Of a DNA stretch of 64,000 nt, positions 55,786 to 64,000 are shown piece after piece. The position numbers and the translations under genes were made by a program. This DNA is from Tenebrio molitor. Lineage: Eukaryota; Arthropoda; Insecta; Coleoptera; Tenebrionidae. How positions within the stretch are numbered: the first letter of the stretch is position 1; every line of letters begins with the position of its first letter. The notes beneath the pieces are model-generated. The model made no database searches. It worked only from the letters and a program-made list of their open reading frames with translations, and was not told where the DNA came from. Location: assembly GCF_963966145.1 (NCBI RefSeq), contig NC_091056.1, positions 2,192,771 to 2,256,770 of the forward strand, in the 5' to 3' direction.

Positions 55786-56880
55786 CAGGCCGTCCCCAAA
55801 AAAAGAGACAAATCCATAGCTCCCTTATTTATCGGACGATTTTAAATATCTATACACCAAATTAAATGGTTGTGAATAACCTATAAAATGGCATACTAAA
55901 TTCACGTAAAACCCAAAGTGCTTCAAGGTTAAACTATCAAAATATTTTTGAAGTGAAACTTTTTATGGGAGGGTCTTGAAATTCTGACCGGCAACCTTTT
56001 TGTGTGAGGAAAAGTGGTGGGGGTAAACACTATTGGGTCGAGTGGGAGCAGTGTCTCTGTCTTTGTCACACTCACGGCATTTATCGATAATGTCCTCTCT
56101 TTGATTTGGAGGCTTAAAAATGAACAATGAGTTACGCATTTCGATATTGTTTAGTGTTATCGTTGTTTATAATCTATTTTCTTCATTAAAATATACAATT
56201 TTGTTGTGAATATGCTATTTAAAAGTGATTGATGAATAATTACAATGTTTCCCAGTAATACAAAAGTTTCACTTCTATCGTGCGTCTTTACGACACATTC
56301 TGTTTTTTTTTTTTCAAATACAGACACATACTTTTTTTTACTAATTCTGATAGAGATTTTTATTTTGAAAACAACAATGTATGACATCTGTAACCTGATA
56401 TAAGAAAAATTAAAAAAAAAATCCCACTACATTTTGAAACAAATGACGAGCACCAAGCGAGAAGCTATCAAAATTCATTGCGTTGCAATGTAATAAATTA
56501 ACCAAATTAAGTTAGTTGGAAAAACAAATGACAAATATGTAATAACATTTGGGATTGCACGTACAGAGCGCAGTTTAAGCATCACGATAGTAGCATTTTT
56601 TAACTTTTTTTTTTTTGTTTTTGGGTAAGTAAGTGTACACTTGTGATACACTGTTCTTTTTAGAATAAAAAATCTCTATCAGAAGTGTTAAAAAAAATTA
56701 TGTGTTCGCATTTGAAAAAAAATATTTTGACAGTTTAGCCCTGAAGTCCTTGGACCTATATGTGACTTTATTAGGGCTTTTTGTAGCCTATTTAAGGCCA
56801 TTTAATTTGGTGTATAAATAATTAAATTCCTCCGATAAATAAAGGAGTTATGGACTCAAATTCTTTTTCGGGGACACCTG
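55786..56880. mobile_element. TA-flanked MITE (CAGG..GTCC ends), copy 2
   Basis: Ends CAGGCCGTCCCC and GGGGACACCTG. Arms of about 170 bp pair through CACCAAATTAAATGG and CCCTTATTTATCGGA. It is related to 45137-45629. Extra sequence at about 55965-56390 appears to be a later insertion and includes a TTATCGATAATGTCCTC word shared with 29335. Confidence 0.6.
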
Positions 56881-57079
56881 TGTATTACGTCATATACTGT
56901 AAAAAATTAGCGGAGTAAATGCGGAGTGAATTTGGAACGAATGCGGAGTGGGTCACTTGTAATTGATTTAATCCCCGCCGCAATGAAATCCACTCCAAGA
57001 GGGAGTTTATTTAGATTATTAATAAAAAAAAAACTCTTTGGAGTGAAATACAAAATTCCACCACATAAGTTAGTATTGA
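56881..57079. other. Short spacer
   Basis: Words of the type GCGGAGTRAATGCGGAGTG occur in a row near 56911-56955. No gene. Confidence 0.4.
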
Positions 57080-57486
57080 AAGTTAATTGGACGTTTTACT
57101 GATCAGAAAGTTAAATACAAAGGAGGCAGTCTATGGAACAAGAATACGGATCAAGTTTATGCATCGCAATGCTATTGATTGCGAATTTTTAACTGGAGCC
57201 CAATGCAATAAGAGAATTTTGATTCCACGTATAAATTTAACATATTCACGTACTATTTTACCATTTAATTTTCAAAGAAGTCAATTTTCAATTATAGCTG
57301 CATTTGCGATGACAATAAATAAGTCTCAAAAACAAACGTTCGAAAAAATTGCAATTTTATTGTGGCAGCCAGTTTTCAATTGTACGTCGCAGCAAGTAGC
57401 GTTCGATCATCATTCAATGGTTTGAGATTTTATATTTCCGAATATAACGGCCAAGGGCATTTAGCAAACGATGAAATTTTATTTTA
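57080..57486 (+). pseudogene. Helitron helicase C-terminal fragment
   Basis: LLIRKLNTKEAVYGTRIRIK, FMHRNAIDCEFLTGAQCNKR and ILIPRINLTYS are followed by FQRSQFSIIAAFAMTINKSQ and the tail FYISEYNGQGHLANDE in a second frame after a slip near 57400. These are the last blocks of the PIF1-like helicase of Helitrons (..IPRI......PF.F.R.QFP...AFAMTINKSQGQT). The G of KSQGQT is lost (KSQKQT). The Rep nickase and most of the helicase are absent. No 3' Helitron hairpin was found. Confidence 0.75.
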
Positions 57487-57699
57487 AGTTCAATGGACAT
57501 TTTATTTTTTTAACCGCCCGGTTTTTTGTTTCAAAAAAAAATATCGGTATAAAAAATACGAAACACGTCTTCTTTATTTCATTTTTTGTATTAATATTTT
57601 ATTTCAATTTTATATAATTTGAAAAAGATCGGCAAATTAACTGTGTAGCCTTGGATAGATACTGGAAGCTCTAAATGCAACAATGCCAAAACGAATCAT

Positions 57700-58200
57700 C
57701 AGCAAACTGGTAAACCCCGAACATTTACGCATGCAGGTGTAAATCAAAAATTATTTTGCACGTTTTATAAAAATTCAGAACATCATATCGGTCAGTGTGG
57801 TAATTTTTTGGAACTCGACGGATCCGATTGAATCGCACAGGCGCAGAAAATGCAGAACGTGTAAAGGCAAACACCACACGTTGTTACATGTAACTCAACC
57901 TGCAGAACAAAATGACGAATCAATCACAACAAATAATCATACCTTGCCTGTGAAAAACGTAACCAAATCCGTCGTTTTACCTACCGCAGTGATTCTAATC
58001 AAAAATCCAGAATCAAGGAATATTCAATGGACATAAAATGCTTGGTTATTCCAAAAATCTACCGTTTCAAACAATCAGCCCATCCTTCTTGGAAATTCCA
58101 AAGAACATTTCGCTAACCGACCCTAAATTCTTTCAAAGTAGCGAAATAGATTTATTAATAGGCGCCGGCTCCTTTTGGAAATTATTATGCATAGGACAGG
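57700..58200 (+). pseudogene. BEL/Pao Gag tail and protease
   Basis: FTHAGVNQKLFCTFYKNSEH leads into the cysteine/histidine stretch CRTCKGKHHTLLH typical of BEL Gag. The protease region follows in shifted frames: ILIKN, then FQSSEIDLLIGAGSFWKLLC, the usual DLLIGA..FW.LL word. The catalytic aspartate region is incomplete. After it, GFIAGG and HFWNLEEIPGI start the linker to the reverse transcriptase (to about 58520). Confidence 0.65.
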
Positions 58201-59140
58201 TAATCTCTCCGAGAGACGTCACTTCTCGAAGACTCACTTTGGATTTATTGCGGGGGGCACTTTTGGAAATCCCGAGTTCAATAATACAACCACCTGTAAT
58301 CTGGCGGCAACACTAAACCCCGAAACAAATTTAGAAAAACGGGTAGAACATTTTTGGAATTTGGAGGAAATCCCCGGTATTGTTGGCGACACGGAGGAAC
58401 GATCGGTCGAAGAGATCGCTTGCGAACGGCACTTTCAAGAAAACACCACCCGCGATTCGGAAGGTCGATTCGTAATACGACTCCCTTTCAAAAACAATAA
58501 CCTAACCATCGGTGTTCGGTGATACGAAAAATTCATCATTAAAACGGTTCTACGGCATAGAACGAAAATTATGCAACGATTCTAAAATGAAAATTCACTA
58601 TTCATGTCTGAATACCTTGATTTAAATCACATGGAAGAATCTAAAATAGCAAGCAAAAATGAATGCGTCTATCTACCTCACCATACTGTAGTCGAAGAAT
58701 CCAGTACAACTACAAAATTAAGAGTGGTTTTGATGGATCACCTAAAAGCTCCAATAGCTTCAGCCTTAATGACAATCTGATTTGTGGACCTGTGCTACAG
58801 CCCGATCTATTCACAATTGTGTTAGCTTTAGAACTTATCAATTCGTATTAAGTGGTGACTTAACTAAAATGTACATATAGTTCCGTGCATCTACACCCTG
58901 ACGATTTTAAACATCAACAAATTTTCTGGCGTAGTGACCCCAATGAACCATTAAAATCATTCAGTTTAACCACCCTCACTTATGGATTAAAACCATCTAG
59001 TTTCATAGCAACTCGTTGCCTGCAAGAATTAAGCAATCAAAACAACAAATCATTTCCCAAGGAGAGTGAAATAATTCGCAAGCATTTGTATATGGACGAT
59101 TTATTAACGGGATCTAACACTGCTTCACAGTTAATAGATA
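58200..59140 (+). pseudogene. BEL/Pao reverse transcriptase
   Basis: Linker words ACERHFQENTTRD and RFVIRLPF (58430-58490) precede the polymerase. Fragments in several frames show LNDNLICGPVLQPDLFTIVL (about 58770) and SLTTLTYGLKPSSFIATRCL (about 58970), then HLYMDDLLTGSNT (about 59085) with the catalytic YMDD intact. The segment after 59155 is unrelated sequence. A BEL reverse transcriptase copies the element's RNA into DNA; this one is split by stops at 58853 and elsewhere. Confidence 0.7.
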
Positions 59141-59559
59141 TCAAAATAGTTATTTACGGACCAAGTGGGAGAAGACATTTTTCGCACATGAGCGCATTAT
59201 TTGAGGCAGGAGCGAGTGCTTCATTTGCACGAATGCGCCGAATACGTTTACGCGCGTCGAGGTTTGTACAATATTTTTTGAAACGAACATTAGAATTTTT
59301 AAATTATTACCCAAAAGTTTCCAATTTAGTGAATAGACGGCGCTTGCCCAAGTGTCAATCGAATTAATAGCGATTTATTTTCATTCTTTCGAAATTTTCA
59401 ACATCCAAATTGGGGAACCAGATTTTATTATTATCAAGTCAAATTATTTTCACTGCTTTTTGGATAATTTTGAAGCACTACTGCGCGAAATCTACGTTCG
59501 CGGTTAACTGTTGCATGTGCGAAATGTCATTTTGAAGTTAGGGAGTTCAAAAACAATCT

Positions 59560-60330
59560 TGTTAGCATACTAAATCAAGCAACATTTGAATTAAGAAAAT
59601 TCCAGTCAAATGAACCGAACGTGGTACCAGTTAATAAATCCATGCGATCCAAACGTGCGATGAAACGAGAACACCAAAACCCTGGGGGTGTATTGGAACT
59701 TTACCACCGACACTTTGAAATACGAAATAAAATTGCAAAACATTTCAAAAAAGATAAAGCGAACAATTTTATCCCTAAGTGCACAAATCTTCGACCCGTT
59801 TGGTCTCCCATAATAATAAAGGCCAAAATCATAATTGAAAAGCTGTGGTCACTAAAACTAAGTTAGGATGAGTCTATTCTTACGGATCTACATACTCTAT
59901 GGAATAAATTCACGTACCAATTATATCTTTTACATCAACTAACCATACATTAGTACAGTAATCACATTTTTTCCGCATGAATTAATAGAATTCCACGGAT
60001 TCTCAAACGCGTCTCAACAAGGGTACAGGGCCGCTGTATACGTAATGGTAAAATCAAGCGAAAACACATATGAGACGCACTTATTATGTGTCAAATCACG
60101 CGTTGTACCCTTAAAAACGATAATTTTACTGCGACTTGAGTTATGTGGTGCATTATTACTAGCTCGTCCTTTTGAAAAGGTAAAACAGTCTGTCAATTTA
60201 CACAAAGCACGAGAAATATTCTGGACCGATTCTTCTATCGTCCTCGCGTGGATCAAAACTCCACTTCATTTATTAAAAACTTTTGATGCTAGTAGGGTTA
60301 CCGACCGCGTCATCAAAGTGGAGGCGTAAT
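59560..60330 (+). pseudogene. BEL/Pao RNase H region
   Basis: FELRKFQSNEPN (about 59588) is followed by a foreign stretch and then LTDLHTLWNKF (about 59880) and IEFHGFSNASQQGYRAAVYV (about 59990). The frame 60045-60329 contains RLELCGALLLARPFEKV and WTDSSIVLAWIKTPLHLLKT, with the RNase H active residues E and D in place. The usual first aspartate of HGFSDAS is N here. Ends before the linker to integrase. Confidence 0.75.
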
Positions 60331-60429
60331 TCCGGCAAAGTAAATCCTATACACATACTCAGTAGGGGGGCTTTTCCGGAAGAAATTGTAAATAATCATT
60401 TATGGTTTTTAAATCAGAATTTTAGAAAC

Positions 60430-61335
60430 TTGATCAATGCATGTGGCTAAAATCTAATCTTGATAATATTGTGCAAAACGTACCTGAAACTCGTGTAGCA
60501 ATGTTAACGACAACTCGTAAAATACTACCGGAAATGTCTGTTTTAACAAAATACTCCGACTTCAATAAACTGCAAAGAGTGATGGCATGGGTATTACCTA
60601 CGTTTTACTAAGAATGCCAATCCAAAAAACAAAAACAAGCTTTCAGCCAGAATACTTTCACTTTCAGTAAACGAAATGCAAAATTCAAGGCTAACAATAG
60701 TCCGTTTACCTTTTTAATATCCCACCTCCACCCGGCGGCACGGCAATTTTGCCGGAGTACATACACTATTACGGATAATACTATCAAGTAATAGTGCAGT
60801 GCTTATCAACATAATTACCGGCGTCTCGCCTCCACATTTTGACTTTTCTGTGTTTTATGTTCTGTGTCAATATTAAGGAATTTCCTCACGATGTGACATG
60901 AGTATAATAATATACCTTTTTGAATTTCAACCACCAATGTGTTCGCCAAGTCCAAAATTTTTAAATTTTTAAAAAGAGATTGCGGTACTATTCCTGTTGC
61001 TGAAATTATAAATGGTAAAATCGAAATTTTTACCTAATACAATCAATTCATTTTGCTGAAGAATTTGAACACCTGCGCGATAACAAACCTATATCTAGAA
61101 AGTCAAAATTATTAACCTTAGACCCGTGTTTAGATAAAAACCGTTTAATTAGAGCCAGTGGATGCCGGAAACATGCCAACATCCCTAACTAATGAGTAAT
61201 GACATTAAACAACCGATTATACTTCCGAAAACTATCACATAACAAAATTAATCATAAAAAACAAGCATGGCTACAATTGCACGCTGGGACGCAAGCCACT
61301 CTTGCAGCGACTCGCAGACGTTATTGGATCTTATC
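60430..61335 (+). pseudogene. BEL/Pao linker and integrase N-terminus
   Basis: Linker words (NVPETRVAMLTTTRKILPEM, about 60480; YSDFNKLQRVMAWVL) are followed by an inserted repeat at 60715-60790. Then come FAEEFEHLRDNKPISRKSKL (about 61050), KLSHNKINHKKQAWLQLHAG and TQATLAATRRRYWI (about 61290), the conserved HAG.QATL..IR..YW zinc-binding start of BEL integrases. The next bases belong to the DUF4817 element. Confidence 0.7.
60715..60790. repeat. Short repeat shared with 12714-12790
   Basis: CCGGCGGCACGGCAATTTTG and CCGGAGTACATACACTATTA are the complement of sequence at 12728-12772. It is inserted in the BEL linker. It may be a LINE 3' end. Confidence 0.6.
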
Positions 61336-61341
61336 GGGTTA

Positions 61342-62520
61342 TTATAATTGTGCATTTTATTATTATTATAAGAGAATGGGGACAATTTATATGATAAACA
61401 AGAGCAACATTTTACATTTGTAAGAACTAAGAATAGGTAAATTATCAGCTTTATTGCCAAACGCGCCGCCACTGGTACGGAGATTTTTTGTTGAAATGTC
61501 ACATTTCAAATCAAGGATTTGTTGTTGTTGACAAGTTAACCTAGAAAACAAGTCATCGATTTCGGCAAAGTTTACAGACGTTTATTGCAATTGTAAGCAA
61601 TAATTATCCCAAAATAAGTTGTAAAATGGGTTTTACCATTGAAGAGAAGGCATTTTTATTTGATTATTTTCAAAACAAGGTGAAACTGGTCTTACTTTGT
61701 TCCCCCTTGCACTGAAGAATTTCAAGCCAGATATCCTAACCTGATGGGCATTGGTTATCAACAAGTTTATCAATGTCTTAAAATTATAGTGCCTAATTTT
61801 AGGGAATCATAATCCATCATTAAGAAGAAGTCAGGTCTGTCCTTTGTTCAAATTCTAGAAATGGTGCAAAATGTTCGACAAATTATCAAGGAACATACCT
61901 CAAGTTCCATAAGGCGTTTAAGACAGCAAGTTAAATTGAGTTATGGCATTTGTCAGAAAGTTTTGAAGAAGGATATCAATTTGTTTCCCTATAAAATTTG
62001 TGTTGCAAGAAATAAAATCCACACATCACCTTACACACAAATGATCATCATAAATTAATTTTGTCAATCCATTTCACCTGACAGCTTCATAAATGTCTTT
62101 GAAAATATGAAGAGGCGACTGGCTCTGTCTGGGCCACAATGGAGAACATTTTGAGCAGTTTTTGTGAAAACTTATTTTTTGACCTTGGAGTAATTTAAAT
62201 GTTTTAAACACTGTTAGAAAAGATATGAGGAAGTTCTCAATTATTAAAATTAGAAAATAATAACTTTTGCACTTTTCTTACAGAAAACGGCAAAACAAAG
62301 AATTGTGAAAAATAATTCTTTTGTAACCAAAGATTAGGTGCCTTATGAAGGAATTTTATGTAACTGTGTTTTTTCCTTAATCAATAATAAATAATCATTA
62401 ATAATAACTTTCTTTTAAATCCATTATTCATGAATTACAAAAAAGTTATAAAGACAATTAATGGATTTTTGAGAGATAGGCAACCAACAAAACGAGCGTG
62501 TACAGCAAGTATATAAAAGC
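61342..62520 (+). mobile_element. DUF4817 transposon relic, copy B
   Basis: Matches 22023-23222 over its whole length. MGFTIEEKAFLFDYF starts at about 61626. The frame 61861-62058 holds VRQIIKEHTSSSIRRLRQQV and VLKKDINLFPYKICVARNKI, which is the second helix-turn-helix and linker. C-terminal words (FENMKRRLALSGPQW) follow in other frames. The catalytic core is deleted, as in copy A. It interrupts the BEL integrase, so it inserted later. Confidence 0.65.
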
Positions 62521-62549
62521 ACAGCATAGACTAAGCGATAATTTCCCGA

Positions 62550-62686
62550 CTCGGCACCCCCCACTATGCACTACTTGTAAAAATTGTCAATTATCAACAA
62601 AGAGTAAATATTAATCCTACATTAAGGACTTAAAACCCGACTTGACCTGACGTGACCAAAAGTGGTGCATAGTGGGGGGTGCCGAG
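62550..62686. mobile_element. Palindromic MITE (CTCGGCACCCCCC ends)
   Basis: CTCGGCACCCCCCACTATGC and GCATAGTGGGGGGTGCCGAG are perfect inverted ends of a 137-bp unit. Non-coding. Confidence 0.75.
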
Positions 62687-62780
62687 TGGAGAAATCAATG
62701 CCAGTGTGGCATTATGAGCCCAAAATGTCTTCTGACTACTGTTTCTCGACACTCTGGTTTTCTAAGTTCTTGTCACTTTC

Positions 62781-64000
62781 GTTGGTAATCCTGGGGAGTT
62801 GGCAACTCTGAGGGAGAGCGGAAATATAGCGAGGGTGAAGCGGTCTCTCGCGCGGTGGTTGAAGGGGGTGGGGCACTTTTGTTTGGTTTTTCGAAACGAA
62901 CACACCGTGCGAAGATCCATATTCCAAAATTTGTAAGTTAAATCTGAATCAATTACACTACTGTCCCGAGTAGATATTTTCCCCGTTCGTTGTCCCCTTT
63001 TTTGTTTTGGGGCCAGGACCACGTGGTAAGGGTATGTTGTAGATTTCATTTTGTTGCATGCTGTTTCTTTGAGAAGCGCCCATTTGTTAATTTTAAGCGT
63101 TATCCCTAAGTTTCTCCCGGGAGGTTCATTTTTCAGGCAATGCGTTAATTTCGAAAATTAGGAGCCGTCGTCCGAACCGCGTGCGTTCATTTTGTTTTTT
63201 TCTTTCACTAACATTTTCCAATGGCACTCGACCCGCCATTTTTTTGTTTAACATTGCCAGTGATTATTGTAGTCGTTCTCTATGTTGCTTCCTGATATTT
63301 GTGCCATTTAAAGTGTTTTTATTTTATCGTTATTTAACTTTGTGCTTTGTTCTCTTTTATTTGATCATTGTTTAATGTTGCGCTTTGTTTTGTTGAATTT
63401 TCTCATCGTTTAATGTTACGCTTTGTTCGATTGAATTAAACTCGGGTTTTCTTTGTGTTGTTGCTAAGCACCGCTATATTTCCGAAGAGTTAAAGTAAAA
63501 TATTGTAAGTTTGCCCCTATGGGACTTAGGTGACAATCAGAAAGTCGTGGGGTTGTCTAGTAAATTTCTGTGGAGGCCACGGTTAAGTTATGGCCGTTAG
63601 TGCAGGCGGACCTAAGTCCTGCTCGATGCGGCTCTGGGATGCTGACGTGAAACCTCCGTCTCGGATCTAGGGACCTCGTGGTTTGTCGGTAAACAGTTGG
63701 TTGGGGAAGGCGAACCTAAGCCCTGCTCGATGCGGCTCTGGGATGCTCATCGTACAGCCCCGAGCGCTTCTATCACTCTTTCTTGGTCGGTAAAATTGTC
63801 CGATGTTCATTTACGCGAGTAACTAGAAACGTCGCTGGTCTCAAGCCGATTCAGATTATTCTTCTCGCGGCCGAGAGTTTGTTACCTCCAGCTCTGAGCT
63901 CCCGTCGGCGTACCTTGACCGCGTAGTTAGTAATTAAACTTGGAATTGTCATAACTAATTGTAAAATATGAGTAATACCTGGGATACGGTTTTGGAGAGG
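62781..64000 (+). repeat. Dispersed repeat X, copy 2 (runs off the window)
   Basis: Matches 20507 onward without the two insertions of copy 1. It therefore gives the empty sites of both: about 63660 for the 21442 element and about 63820 for the 23667 element. Small differences include a 20-bp addition (GAGTTGGCAACTCTGAGG) and deletion of a CCCGGGTAATTTATC block. It continues past the window end. Confidence 0.8.

Larger units (their letters stand above)
57655..61335 (+). mobile_element. Degenerate BEL/Pao retrotransposon
   Basis: On the plus strand the order is Gag tail, protease, reverse transcriptase, RNase H and integrase start, as in BEL/Pao. Many stops, frameshifts and small insertions (e.g. 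59155-59380 and about 60715-60790) break it. The integrase is cut at about 61335 by the DUF4817 element at 61342. No terminal repeats were seen. Confidence 0.8.

Noticed and set aside
55528..55845. Plus-strand frame that might be a gag piece
   Set aside because: Its last 20 residues are MITE sequence, and the rest shows no zinc knuckle or capsid motif.

Overview
This is a eukaryotic, AT-rich, gene-poor window that looks like insect nuclear DNA, probably from a beetle. The insect call rests on short GT-AG introns, on the mix of transposon families and on the style of the C2H2 proteins. The beetle call is an inference from general resemblance and is not proven. Almost all recognisable coding sequence belongs to transposable elements, mostly broken and nested inside one another. 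No tRNA, rRNA, operon or CRISPR array was seen.

Only three loci look like host genes. The best is a minus-strand gene with three in-phase exons (10524-10029, 3265-2964, 2908-2378). It encodes about 442 aa ending in C2H2-like zinc-binding motifs, and its 6.8-kb first intron is packed with Tc1, Ty3/gypsy and hAT-type insertions. The second is a minus-strand GTSF1-like CHHC zinc-finger gene fused to a Q-rich tandem repeat (32418-31782), broken by a 7-bp insertion and by loss of a zinc-binding histidine. The third is a plus-strand C2H2 gene (51979-52488) with a frameshift in its third finger.

Layout. 1-4.2 kb: foldback repeats and the 3' end of the host gene. 4.2-10.0 kb: three TA-flanked Tc1-like elements abutting at single TA dinucleotides, the first holding a dead Ty3/gypsy element and the second an 8-bp-TSD MITE. 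10.7-13.4 kb: Tc1, Harbinger and LINE relics plus MITEs. 13.4-18.3 kb: a THAP-domain P-element transposase split by a DUF4817-family element, itself split by a 1.3-kb solo-LTR-like unit carrying a heat-shock-element match. 18.8-20.2 kb: a piggyBac N-terminus fused to a Tc1 transposase. 20.5-25.5 kb: a long repeat (X) with two nested inverted-repeat elements. 25.8-30 kb: fragments of a Polinton-type DNA polymerase B protein interrupted by mariner and MITEs. 34.9-38.8 kb: a young, nearly intact CR1/jockey-like LINE. 38.8-43.9 kb: little recognisable. 43.9-51.9 kb: a dense run of TA-flanked and hAT-like elements, nested up to three deep. 52-57 kb: zinc-finger and hAT relics and MITEs. 57.1-61.3 kb: a Helitron helicase tail and a BEL/Pao relic, the latter cut by a DUF4817 element. 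62.8-64 kb: a second copy of repeat X running off the edge.

The genes do not form a pathway. The window mainly records layered transposition, and the nesting gives relative ages: P before DUF4817 before LTR; BEL before DUF4817; TA element before hAT before inner MITEs.
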